From assembly GCA_027487905.1 (NCBI GenBank), contig JAIYCR010000005.1, positions 1-58,539 of the forward strand: a DNA stretch of 58,539 bases, read 5' to 3'. Below are positions 49,020-56,180 of the stretch, in pieces. Origin of the DNA: Rubrivivax sp. (GTDB taxonomy: Bacteria; Pseudomonadota; Gammaproteobacteria; Burkholderiales; Burkholderiaceae_C). Made by a program: the position numbers and the translations under genes. The stretch's first letter is position 1. Each line of letters begins with the position of its first letter. The notes under the pieces were generated by a model. It ran no database searches. It was given only the letters and a program-made list of their open reading frames with translations, and was not told where the DNA came from.

Positions 49020-49451
49020 GTGACGGAACCGACCGGACGCCCCCAGCCTTCGCTCCCTTGGCACCGACTGCCGGGCCTCGGGTTTGCCGTGGCCGCACTC
49101 GTGGTCGGTCTTGTCGGCGGGGCTCCGCGCGAGGCTCTGGCACGCGAGCCGGCCTCGGCCGGGTCGGTGGTGGCGCTCGACGAGCTTCCCCGGGAAGCGC
49201 AGGTCACCCACCGGCGCATCCTGGCGGGTGGACCGTTCCCCTACAGCAAGGACGGCACGACGTTCTTCAACCGCGAGCGGCTGCTGCCGCGGGCGCCGCG
49301 GGGTTTCTATCGTGAGTACACCGTGCGCACCCCAGGGGCCTCCAACCGGGGTGCGAGGCGCATTGTTTGCGGGGGTGAACCGCCCACCCGTCCGGAGGCC
49401 TGCTACTACACCGCCGATCACTACGCGAGCTTTCGCCGCATCATCCCGTGA
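49020..49451 (+). CDS. Secreted guanyl-specific ribonuclease (RNase Sa/barnase family)
   Basis: A 143-residue protein (from a GTG at 49020; a GTG at 48981 would add 13). The N-terminal hydrophobic run LGFAVAALVVGLVGGAPREALA is a signal peptide. The mature domain ends FYREYTVRTPGASNRGARR, then ADHYASFRRI. These give the three catalytic residues of RNase Sa-type enzymes, Glu (FYREY), Arg (GARRIV) and His (ADHYASF). A Cys pair is also present, in IVCGG and EACYYT. It cleaves RNA after guanosine. A barstar gene follows directly, so the host is protected. No ribosome binding site is clear. Confidence 0.86.
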   Translation: MTEPTGRPQPSLPWHRLPGLGFAVAALVVGLVGGAPREALAREPASAGSVVALDELPREAQVTHRRILAGGPFPYSKDGTTFFNRERLLPRAPRGFYREYTVRTPGASNRGARRIVCGGEPPTRPEACYYTADHYASFRRIIP

Positions 49452-49531
49452 ACCCCCTCGCCCCCCCCGATCTGTCCGCGGCCGAACCGGCCACGGCGCC
49501 TGAACCGAGTCATCCGTCGAGGAACGTGACC

Positions 49532-49927
49532 ATGCCGTTGCAGACCATCCGGCCCAACCTGGTGCAGGCGATCCGCGCGTACCGCGTGGACGACCTGATG
49601 GCCGCCGCCGCGGCAGCGCAGCAGCACTTCCTGTACGTGAACCTGTCGAACGCCCAGACCAAGCAGGACGTGCTCGACCAGATCGCGGCGTCCTTCCTGT
49701 TCCCCGCGCACTTCGGCAAGAACCTGGATGCTTTGTACGACTGCATGACCGACCTCATCCACAAGGCCGGCCAGCAGCCCGGCTTCGTGGTGGTGCTTGA
49801 GCAGCTGCCCGACAACCCCCGCTTCGACCGCGAGATGCGCGAGCAGCTGCTCGACGTCTTCCGCGATGCGGCGGACTTCTGGGCCGAGCGCAAGGTGCCC
49901 TTCCGGTGCTTCTATTCTTTTCAGTAG
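49532..49927 (+). CDS. Barstar family ribonuclease inhibitor
   Basis: A 131-residue barstar, the intracellular inhibitor that blocks barnase-type ribonucleases. The family body begins with HFLYVNLSNAQTKQDVLDQI, then PAHFGKNLDALYDCMTDLI, which holds the Asp/Glu-lined inhibitory helix, and VVVLEQLPDNPRFDREMREQ. It ends KVPFRCFYSFQ. The ATG at 49532 has a GAGGA site about 8 bases before it; a GTG at 49448 overlapping the ribonuclease stop (GTGA) would add 28 residues of Pro/Ala leader. The pairing fits self-protection for the secreted RNase just upstream. Confidence 0.88.
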   Translation: MPLQTIRPNLVQAIRAYRVDDLMAAAAAAQQHFLYVNLSNAQTKQDVLDQIAASFLFPAHFGKNLDALYDCMTDLIHKAGQQPGFVVVLEQLPDNPRFDREMREQLLDVFRDAADFWAERKVPFRCFYSFQ

Positions 49928-49961
49928 CCCGCTCCCAGGAAAACGGGTCATGGGAGCGGGC
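49927..49961 (+). repeat. Long perfect hairpin after the barstar gene
   Basis: GCCCGCTCCCA (49927-49937) and TGGGAGCGGGC (49951-49961) pair perfectly over 11 bp around a 13-base loop, starting at the last base of the barstar stop. There is no T-run, so it may be an mRNA stabiliser or a Rho-type signal rather than an intrinsic terminator. Confidence 0.6.
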
Positions 49962-49968
49962 GACGGAA

Positions 49969-50103
49969 GTGGCCCCCAGCAGCACCGACAAGCCGGCCAA
50001 GCCGGTTAGCAAGTCCTCCACCGCCGGCAACCCCGGCTTCGGCACCAACATGCCGATGATGAGCAGCGCCTTCGATACGGCGATGTGGCAAAACGCGGCT
50101 TGA
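49969..50103 (+). CDS. Possible 44-residue small protein
   Basis: The reading frame between the hairpin and the tandem terminators shows strong G/C third-position bias over 40 codons. It encodes a basic Lys/Pro/Ser-rich start (APSSTDKPAKPVSKSSTAGN) and a Met-rich end (NMPMMSSAFDTAMWQNAA). The start would be a GTG at 49969; the frame stays open back to a GTG at 49906 inside barstar. No Shine-Dalgarno fits well and the stop lies in the loop of the first terminator. I do not recognise a family. It may be a small protein or the remnant of a longer gene. Confidence 0.3.
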   Translation: MAPSSTDKPAKPVSKSSTAGNPGFGTNMPMMSSAFDTAMWQNAA

Positions 50104-50114
50104 GCCGCGTTTTT
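50090..50114. terminator. Intrinsic terminator 1 (bidirectional)
   Basis: AAAACGCGGC and GCCGCGTTTT form a perfect 10-bp stem around TTGA, followed by one more T. The A-run on the left gives a T-run on the other strand, so it can end both the barstar-side and ksgA-side transcripts. Confidence 0.85.
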
Positions 50115-50151
50115 CGACACGTTCGGCGGCTTGAGCCGCGTTTTTCGACAC
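50095..50151 (+). repeat. 26-bp direct repeat of terminator unit
   Basis: A 26-base unit (GCGGCTTGAGCCGCGTTTTT followed by CGACAC) occurs at 50095-50120 and again at 50126-50151, a period of 31 bases. Each copy contains a hairpin and T-run. This looks like a recent duplication of one terminator. Confidence 0.85.
50126..50145 (+). terminator. Intrinsic terminator 2
   Basis: GCGGC/GCCGC stem around TTGA followed by GTTTTT, the second copy of the duplicated unit. The A-run side of copy 1 is lost, so this one works mainly on the plus strand. Confidence 0.75.
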
Positions 50152-50155
50152 CTTA

Positions 50156-50176
50156 GGCGGCGTGAGCCGCCTTCTT
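50156..50176. terminator. Degenerate third terminator hairpin next to ksgA stop
   Basis: GGCGGC and GCCGCC form a 6-bp stem around GTGA, followed by TTCTT. It ends at the first base of the ksgA stop codon and is a diverged third version of the same hairpin. Confidence 0.6.
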
Positions 50177-51048
50177 CAGACGCCCGGTGGCGCCGCCCCC
50201 GCCAGCGCCACCGCCAGCTCGACGAAGGCCTGCACCGGCACTTCCTCGGCCCGCCGCTGCAGGTCGAAGGCGGGCGGGGCCATGCCGCGCTGTCGGGCCG
50301 CGGCTTCCAGCCAGGGCCCCAGCCCATGGCGCAGCAGCTTGCGGCGCTGGGAGAAGGCCGCCTGCACCAGGGGCTCGAGTACCGCAGCGATGGCGGCTGC
50401 GGCCTTCAGGGCCTCGGGGCTCGGCGCGGTGGTGGTGGCGGTGGTGATGGCCGCGCCCGCAGTCGGTCCGACCAGTGCGTGCAGGGGCCGCGGCACCAGG
50501 TGCACCATGGCTGAGTCCACCTGGGGCGGCGGGTCGAAGGCCTCGGGCGGCACGTCCGCCCAGGCCTCCATCGCATAGCGCCACTGCAGCATCACGCTCA
50601 GCCGGCCATAGGCCTTGCTGCCCGGCGCGGCCACCATGCGCTGCACCACCTCGCGCTGCAGCATGAAGTGCTGGTCGACCACGCGGTGCGCCACCGGCAG
50701 CAGGGAGAACAGGATGGGCGTGGAGATGTTGTAGGGCAGGTTGCCGATGATGCGCAGCGGCTGCCCGGCCGCGTCGGCCAGTGCCGCCCAGTCGACCGTC
50801 AGCGCATCGGCCTCGATGACGGTCAAGCCGTCGTGGCGCCGCCAGCGCGCGGCCAGGTCCCGGTCGAGCTCGACCACCGTCAGCCGCGGGCAGTGCTGCA
50901 GCACCGGACGGGTCAAGGCGCCCAGGCCCGGCCCGATCTCCACCAGCGCGTCGGTGGGGCGGGGGGCGATCTCATCGACGATGCGGCCGATCACCGCCTC
51001 ATCGACGAGGAAGTGCTGGCCGAAGCGCTTGCGTGCGACGTGCTTCAA
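50176..51048 (-). CDS. ksgA: 16S rRNA dimethyladenosine transferase (KsgA/RsmA)
   Basis: A 290-residue methyltransferase that dimethylates two adjacent adenosines near the 3' end of 16S rRNA. The start [13 protein letters not shown], the SAM motif [11 protein letters not shown] (37-46) and the catalytic NLPYN (103-107) are all intact, with [16 protein letters not shown] downstream. A 20-residue Ala/Thr-rich insert ([14 protein letters not shown]) sits near residue 225. The start is a TTG at 51048 that overlaps the surA stop as TTGA; the longer frame lies within surA. It is the last gene of the lptD-surA-ksgA operon. Confidence 0.94.
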   Translation of the reverse strand: MKHVARKRFGQHFLVDEAVIGRIVDEIAPRPTDALVEIGPGLGALTRPVLQHCPRLTVVELDRDLAARWRRHDGLTVIEADALTVDWAALADAAGQPLRIIGNLPYNISTPILFSLLPVAHRVVDQHFMLQREVVQRMVAAPGSKAYGRLSVMLQWRYAMEAWADVPPEAFDPPPQVDSAMVHLVPRPLHALVGPTAGAAITTATTTAPSPEALKAAAAIAAVLEPLVQAAFSQRRKLLRHGLGPWLEAAARQRGMAPPAFDLQRRAEEVPVQAFVELAVALAGAAPPGV

Positions 51049-52412
51049 GGCGCCTGCGCCGGCTCGCGCAGCTCGATGTAGGCGCGGCCGCGCAGCTCGC
51101 GGATCCACTCGGCGTAGGCGTCGTCGAACTTCTGCTCGCGCAGCAGGTTGCGGGCGATCTCGCGCTGCTGGCGGGCGTCGAGCACCACCGGCCGGCGGTC
51201 GACGACCTGGATCAGGTGGACGCCGAAACGCGAGACCACCGGCTCGGAGATCTGGCCGATGGACAGGCGGTTCAGGGCCTCCTCGAACTCGGGCACGAAG
51301 CTGCCCGGGTTGGTCCAGCCCAGGTCACCGCCCTGGGCGGCGCTGCCGTCCTCGGAGAACTCGCGAGCGGCATCCTCGAAGCTGCGGCTGCCTGCGGCGA
51401 TCTGCCGTCGCAGGTCGCCCAGCCGCCTAACCGCCGTCTCCTGGGTGAGCTGCGGCGACACGCGCAGCAGCACATGGCGCGCGCGGGTCTGCTGGGTGGT
51501 GAAGGCCTCGGCTTCCTGCCGTTCGGCCAGCCGCAGCACGTGAAAGCCCGCGCCGGTGCGGATGAGCTGCGGGGCCGTCTGGCCCACCTGCAGCCCCTTG
51601 ACCGCCTCGAGGAACACCTCGGGCAGCCGGTCGGCCGTGCGCAGGCCCAGGCGTCCGCCGTTCTCCAGCGAACTCGCGTCGTCGGAGAAGCGCGCCACCA
51701 GGCCAGCGAAGGGCTCGCCCGCGCGCGCCCGGGCCAGTGCGTCCTCCGCACGTGCGCGGCGCTCGGCCAGCACCGCCTCGCTCGCGCCCTCGGGCACGCG
51801 CACGACGATCTGCGCGACGTTGTAGGCGGTGGACTGCGCGCTTTCGCGGCGGCGCTGCTCGATCTGGTTCTCGATGTCGCCGTCGGTGATGCGGATGCGC
51901 TGCTGCACCTCGCGCTCGCGCACGCGCTCGATCAGCATCTGGTCGCGAACGTTGCTGCGAAAGCGGCTGTAGTCCACGCCGTCGCGGGCCAGGCGCTCGC
52001 GAAGCTGGTCCAGCGTCACCTGGTTCTGGGTGGCGATGCTCTGCACCGCGCGGTCGAGTTCAGCCTCCTCCACCCGCTGGCCGATCTCGCGGGCCCGCGA
52101 CAGCACGGCGCGTTCGTCGATCAGCCCTTGCACCGCTGCCTCGCGCAGCGTGGCCTCCGGCGGCACCGGCCGGCCGGCGCGGCGCAGGTCCTCGCGCAGC
52201 CGCAAGGTGCGCTGGCGGACCTCGCTGGCGGTGACGAGCTCCTGATTGACCACCGCCACGATGTACTCGGCGTTGCGGGGGCCGCCAGATTGCGCCTGGG
52301 CGGACGTGGGCAGCACCAGGGCTGCGGCAGCCGCGAAGAACGCCGCGGCCAGGCCGGATTGGAGGAAGGGTGCGCCGCGCCAGGCGGGGCGCGCGGGCTT
52401 GTTGGGGATCAT
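51045..52412 (-). CDS. surA: Periplasmic chaperone and peptidyl-prolyl isomerase SurA
   Basis: A 455-residue periplasmic chaperone for outer-membrane proteins. The signal peptide ends TSAQAQS near residue 41. The N-terminal SurA domain ([20 protein letters not shown]) is followed by two parvulin repeats: [20 protein letters not shown] to [17 protein letters not shown], and [20 protein letters not shown] to [16 protein letters not shown]. The C-terminal helix closes the core. The ATG at 52412 overlaps the lptD stop (ATGA), and the SurA stop overlaps the ksgA start (TTGA), so all three are coupled. SurA assists folding of LptD, its upstream neighbour. Confidence 0.94.
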   Translation of the reverse strand: MIPNKPARPAWRGAPFLQSGLAAAFFAAAAALVLPTSAQAQSGGPRNAEYIVAVVNQELVTASEVRQRTLRLREDLRRAGRPVPPEATLREAAVQGLIDERAVLSRAREIGQRVEEAELDRAVQSIATQNQVTLDQLRERLARDGVDYSRFRSNVRDQMLIERVREREVQQRIRITDGDIENQIEQRRRESAQSTAYNVAQIVVRVPEGASEAVLAERRARAEDALARARAGEPFAGLVARFSDDASSLENGGRLGLRTADRLPEVFLEAVKGLQVGQTAPQLIRTGAGFHVLRLAERQEAEAFTTQQTRARHVLLRVSPQLTQETAVRRLGDLRRQIAAGSRSFEDAAREFSEDGSAAQGGDLGWTNPGSFVPEFEEALNRLSIGQISEPVVSRFGVHLIQVVDRRPVVLDARQQREIARNLLREQKFDDAYAEWIRELRGRAYIELREPAQAP

Positions 52413-54877
52413 GGTCGAGGGGCCGCCCCATCGGCCGGCGGCCCGTCGAAGGCTTCGACGGCACCGACCGCCTCGCGTGAGCGCAGCAATTGATAGCCGG
52501 GCACATTGTCCTTCAAGGACTGCAGCGGGTTCGAACCCAGCCGGGACAGGCCGACGAGCTCGAGCTGCAGCACCAGTCGGGTGGTCGCCTCGCTGCGCCC
52601 GGTGGACAGGCGCTCGGCGAACACGCGGCCGATCCAGCAGCCCGAGTCCACCTCGAAGCCGGCCAGGGAGTCGGTCAGCACGCGGTCGCGCATGCTGTAG
52701 TTCACCCGTCCCACGCCGTACCAGGTGCGTTCGCAGCCCGGCTTGCCGCCGTCGCTTCGAAACAGCGCGTGCCGGTGCGCGCCGGCCAGCGGCCACTGCC
52801 AGCCCAGCTCGAGCTGCTCAGTCGCGCCACGGGTGAAGCGGTAGCCGGCACTGACCGTGCGGAAGGGCCCGGGCGAGAAGCGCGTGCCCAGCACGGTGCG
52901 CACCGCGCTGCCGATCTCCGGGCTGTACTGCACACCCGCGTCCAGCGTCCAGCGCGGCACCAGCACCGTCGAGCCCTGCAGCAGCACGTCGGAGAAGCGC
53001 TGGCTCAGCGGCTGGCCGTCCGGCGTCACCCGCTGGTCGCGAAAGAGCAGCCGCTGCGCGATGCCCAGGCGCATCAACTCGCCGCCGCTGGCCTCGTCGA
53101 ACACCCGCGTGGTGGCGCCTGCCGTGAGCTGGTCGGCGTCGGACACGCGGTCCACGCCCGCGAAGGCGTTGTCCGAGAACAGCGATTCAAAGTTGAAGTC
53201 CCGCGGCGCGGAATCGAAGTTCGGCGAACGCGAGGGGTCCCGATAGGGCGTTCGCACATAGAGCATGCGCGGCTCCAGTGTCTGGCGCACTGCCCGCCCG
53301 AAGAGGCGCGCGTCGCGCTCGAACACGGCCTGCGCGTCCAGGCTCAGGCTGGGAATGACGCGGGCCGAGCGCAGCCGCGGCGCGATCGCGCCGGGCGCCA
53401 GCAAGGCTTGGCGCTGCAGCTCATAGGCCGCCGCATTGACCGACAGCCGAGGCGTGAACTGCACGCCCGCCGTGCTCCAGGGCCAGGCCAGCTGGGCCAG
53501 CGCGTGCAGCCGGTCGCCGTCGGGCCGCAGCGGGTCGATGGAGCCGGTGGGCAGGGTGAATCGGTTGAACTCGGCCTCGACCGACAGGCGCCAGGGCTGG
53601 TTGTCGGGCAAGGCGTAGCGCAGGCCGAGCTGGGGGCTGCGCTGATAGGGCGCGTCGATGCGGCTGGCCGGATCGGTGTCCTGCAGCACCTGCCAGCGCA
53701 GCAGCCGGGCATAGGCCTCGGCCCCGGCATCCAACCGGCGCACCAGACCGAAGTCCGCGGGCAGCAGCCGCGGCGTGGGGCTGGACAGGCCGCGGGTGAA
53801 GTCCTTCCAGTAGTCGTCGTCGGAGACGCGCAGCCACTGGGCGGAGTAGCGGGTGGCCGGGTCCAGCAGGCCGTCGTGGTGGCCACCGAAGGCGTGTCGC
53901 TGCCGGCCGGCCAGTTCGTCGCGGGCCACCAGGTCCAGCGCGAGCACGCCGCGACGCTCGCGGCCCAGGTAGCGCAGCTCGGTGTCCAGGCCCGCGCCGC
54001 GGCGGCTGATCAGCCGCGGCGTGAAGGTGGCGTCCACCGACGGGGACAGGTTCCAGTACCAGGGCGCTGCCAGCTCCAGGCCGCTGCGCGTGTCCAGGTT
54101 GATGCTGGGCGGAAGCCAGCCGGTCTTGCGCTCGCTGGTCAGTGGGAAGCTGAGCACTGGCAGGGCCAGGATGGGCAGGCCCAGGAAGCGCAGCACCGCG
54201 CCCTCGGCCACGCCCTCGTTGGCTGCGAAATCCAGCCGCACCGAACGGGTGCTGAGAATCCAGTCCGGGTCGCCGCTGCCGTCGGCCGGGCAACTGGTGT
54301 AGGTGGCCGCCACCGCGCTCAGGCGCCGCTCGCCCAGCAGGTCGATGCGCTTCGCGTCGCCACCGGCGTCGGTGGCCGAGAAGTGATAGCGCGGCAGCAG
54401 CAGGAAGCCGCGTTCGCCGTCCAGGCTCAGGTCGAGTTCGCTGCCCGAGAAGCGGTCCCCGGCGCGTCGCACGCGCACGTTTCCGGAGGCCTGCACCCGT
54501 TCGCCGACCTGGTCGATCCGCAGCCGTTCGGCCTGCACCTGAAGGTCACCGCGCCGCAGGTCGACCGAGCCGGTGGCCACGGTCTCACGCTCGCTCTGGC
54601 CCTGCACCCGGTCGGCCTCCAGGCGGATCGGGCCTTCACGGCCCTGGCGCGCCGCCTCGGCGGCAGCCGTTTCGGCGGTGGCTGGCTCGCCCAGCGGAAG
54701 GCGGGGCGGGTCGCGCTCGGGGAGCCGGGGCTGGGCCACGGCTGCGGCCAGCGGCGCGACCACCGCCCAGACGACCAGCGCGAGCGCCCCGCAGCGCAGC
54801 ACGGAACCCGTGCAGTCAGCGCGGGCTGGAGCGCGGGCTGGGGCGCGTGCAGCAGCGCGGGAGGGTCGGATTCGCAA
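52409..54877 (-). CDS. lptD: LPS assembly outer-membrane protein LptD
   Basis: An 822-residue beta-barrel that inserts lipopolysaccharide into the outer leaflet. A signal peptide (LRCGALALVVWAVVAPLAAAVAQ) is followed by the periplasmic OstA-like domain (IRLEADRVQGQSERETVATG, with repeated strands), and from about residue 190 the large barrel with FLGLPILALPVLSFPLTSERKTGWLPPS, a hallmark of LptD. The Cys residues (CPADG, KPGCERTWYGV, SGCWIG) could form the disulfides that guide maturation. The start is uncertain: a TTG at 54877 gives the longest frame, a GTG at 54802 would sit just before the signal peptide. It heads the surA-ksgA operon. Confidence 0.92.
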   Translation of the reverse strand: MRIRPSRAAARAPARAPARADCTGSVLRCGALALVVWAVVAPLAAAVAQPRLPERDPPRLPLGEPATAETAAAEAARQGREGPIRLEADRVQGQSERETVATGSVDLRRGDLQVQAERLRIDQVGERVQASGNVRVRRAGDRFSGSELDLSLDGERGFLLLPRYHFSATDAGGDAKRIDLLGERRLSAVAATYTSCPADGSGDPDWILSTRSVRLDFAANEGVAEGAVLRFLGLPILALPVLSFPLTSERKTGWLPPSINLDTRSGLELAAPWYWNLSPSVDATFTPRLISRRGAGLDTELRYLGRERRGVLALDLVARDELAGRQRHAFGGHHDGLLDPATRYSAQWLRVSDDDYWKDFTRGLSSPTPRLLPADFGLVRRLDAGAEAYARLLRWQVLQDTDPASRIDAPYQRSPQLGLRYALPDNQPWRLSVEAEFNRFTLPTGSIDPLRPDGDRLHALAQLAWPWSTAGVQFTPRLSVNAAAYELQRQALLAPGAIAPRLRSARVIPSLSLDAQAVFERDARLFGRAVRQTLEPRMLYVRTPYRDPSRSPNFDSAPRDFNFESLFSDNAFAGVDRVSDADQLTAGATTRVFDEASGGELMRLGIAQRLLFRDQRVTPDGQPLSQRFSDVLLQGSTVLVPRWTLDAGVQYSPEIGSAVRTVLGTRFSPGPFRTVSAGYRFTRGATEQLELGWQWPLAGAHRHALFRSDGGKPGCERTWYGVGRVNYSMRDRVLTDSLAGFEVDSGCWIGRVFAERLSTGRSEATTRLVLQLELVGLSRLGSNPLQSLKDNVPGYQLLRSREAVGAVEAFDGPPADGAAPRP

Positions 54878-54956
54878 GGCGGACGATCGGGCGGCGGGGC
54901 CTGTGCCGGCACAGGCGGAAGGTCCAGGGCGAACGCCTTGGTTTTGCTTGGGTTTC

Positions 54957-54962
54957 TACAAT
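54957..54962 (+). promoter_or_regulatory. -10-like element of amgK
   Basis: TACAAT lies 9 bases before the ATG in the divergent lptD-amgK spacer. A short leader is implied. No strong -35 could be seen. Confidence 0.35.
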
Positions 54963-54971
54963 CGATTATCC

Positions 54972-56162
54972 ATGAGCACCCCCAGCCCCGATCCGGCGGT
55001 TCCGGCTTCTGGCGCCGTTCCAGGCGCCGACCTCGGCGCCGATCCCCACGCCGATTCCGCAGCCGTTTCCTCCGAGGCGTCCTCCGAGGCGTCCTCCGCC
55101 GTCGCCGAGCCGGCCTGCGTTGCCTGGCCCGACCCCGCCCGCCGGGCCGCCTTCGAAGCCTGGCTCGCGCCTGTGGCCGCGCGGCACGGGCTGCTGCCCC
55201 GCAGCTTGCGTGCAGCGTCGGCCGATGCGAGCTTTCGGCGCTATCTGCGCATCGATGCGGCCTCGGGCGGCAGCTTCGTGGTGATGGACGCTCCCCCCCC
55301 CACGGAAGACGTCCGACCCTTCCTGGCGGTGCGCGAGCGGCTGCAGGCCGCCGGGCTGCAGGTGCCGGCGGTGCCCGAGTGCGACCTGCCCCAGGGTTTC
55401 CTGCTGATGCAGGACCTCGGTGACCGGCTGCTGCTGGACGAACTGGCGCGCTCGGAGGCCGCCAGCGATGCGGCGGCCACCCACGATCGCATGCTCGAGG
55501 CCATCGACACGCTGGTCCACCTGCAGAGCCGGTGCCCGGCCCAGGGGCTTGCCAGCTATGACGATGCGATGCTCGACCGCGAGCTCGAGCTCTTCCCCCA
55601 GTGGTGCGTCCAGCGCGACCGCGGCATCGAATGGTCGGCGCGCCAGCAGGAGCAGTGGGGCCAGGCCAAGGCCCGCCTCATCGAAAGCGCCCGCGCACAG
55701 GCCACCGTGTTCGTGCACCGCGACTTCATGCCGCGCAACCTCATGCTGCCGCCGCAGGGGGGGCTGGCCATCCTGGACTTCCAGGACGCGGTGAGCGGCC
55801 CCATCACCTACGACCTGGCCAGCCTGCTGCGCGACGCCTTCATCTCCTGGGACGAGGAGCGCGAGATCGACTGGGCGGTGCGCTACTGGGAGCGGGCCCG
55901 CAAGGCCGGGCTGCCGGTGGACGACGACTTCGGCGAGTTGTGGCGGCGTCTGGAGTGGATGGGACTGCAGCGCCACCTGAAGGTGCTGGGCATCTTCTGC
56001 CGCCTGCAGCACCGCGACGGCAAGCCCCGCTACCGCGCCGACCTGCCGCGCTTCTTCGCCTATGCCCACAAGGTGGCTGCGCGCTACAACGGGCTGGGGC
56101 CGCTGGCCGCGCTGCTGGAGCAGGCCGCGGGCACCGAGCGCCGCGCCGGCTTCACCTTCTGA
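54972..56162 (+). CDS. amgK: AmgK-like sugar kinase (N-acetylmuramate/N-acetylglucosamine anomeric kinase)
   Basis: A 396-residue aminoglycoside-phosphotransferase-fold kinase. An Ala/Ser-rich leader (1-60) precedes the AmgK body: RAASADASFRRYLRIDAASG, FLLMQDLGDRLLLDEL, and the catalytic loop VFVHRDFMPRNLML with His249, Arg250 and Asp251, then LDFQDAVSGPITYDLASLLR with the Mg-binding Asp. AmgK phosphorylates cell-wall amino sugars at C1 for recycling, usually next to murU. Here murU is absent and the next gene is an FAD dehydrogenase. Position beside lptD is the standard betaproteobacterial setting as far as I know. Confidence 0.88.
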   Translation: MSTPSPDPAVPASGAVPGADLGADPHADSAAVSSEASSEASSAVAEPACVAWPDPARRAAFEAWLAPVAARHGLLPRSLRAASADASFRRYLRIDAASGGSFVVMDAPPPTEDVRPFLAVRERLQAAGLQVPAVPECDLPQGFLLMQDLGDRLLLDELARSEAASDAAATHDRMLEAIDTLVHLQSRCPAQGLASYDDAMLDRELELFPQWCVQRDRGIEWSARQQEQWGQAKARLIESARAQATVFVHRDFMPRNLMLPPQGGLAILDFQDAVSGPITYDLASLLRDAFISWDEEREIDWAVRYWERARKAGLPVDDDFGELWRRLEWMGLQRHLKVLGIFCRLQHRDGKPRYRADLPRFFAYAHKVAARYNGLGPLAALLEQAAGTERRAGFTF

Positions 56163-56180
56163 CTTCACCTTTTGACCCCG

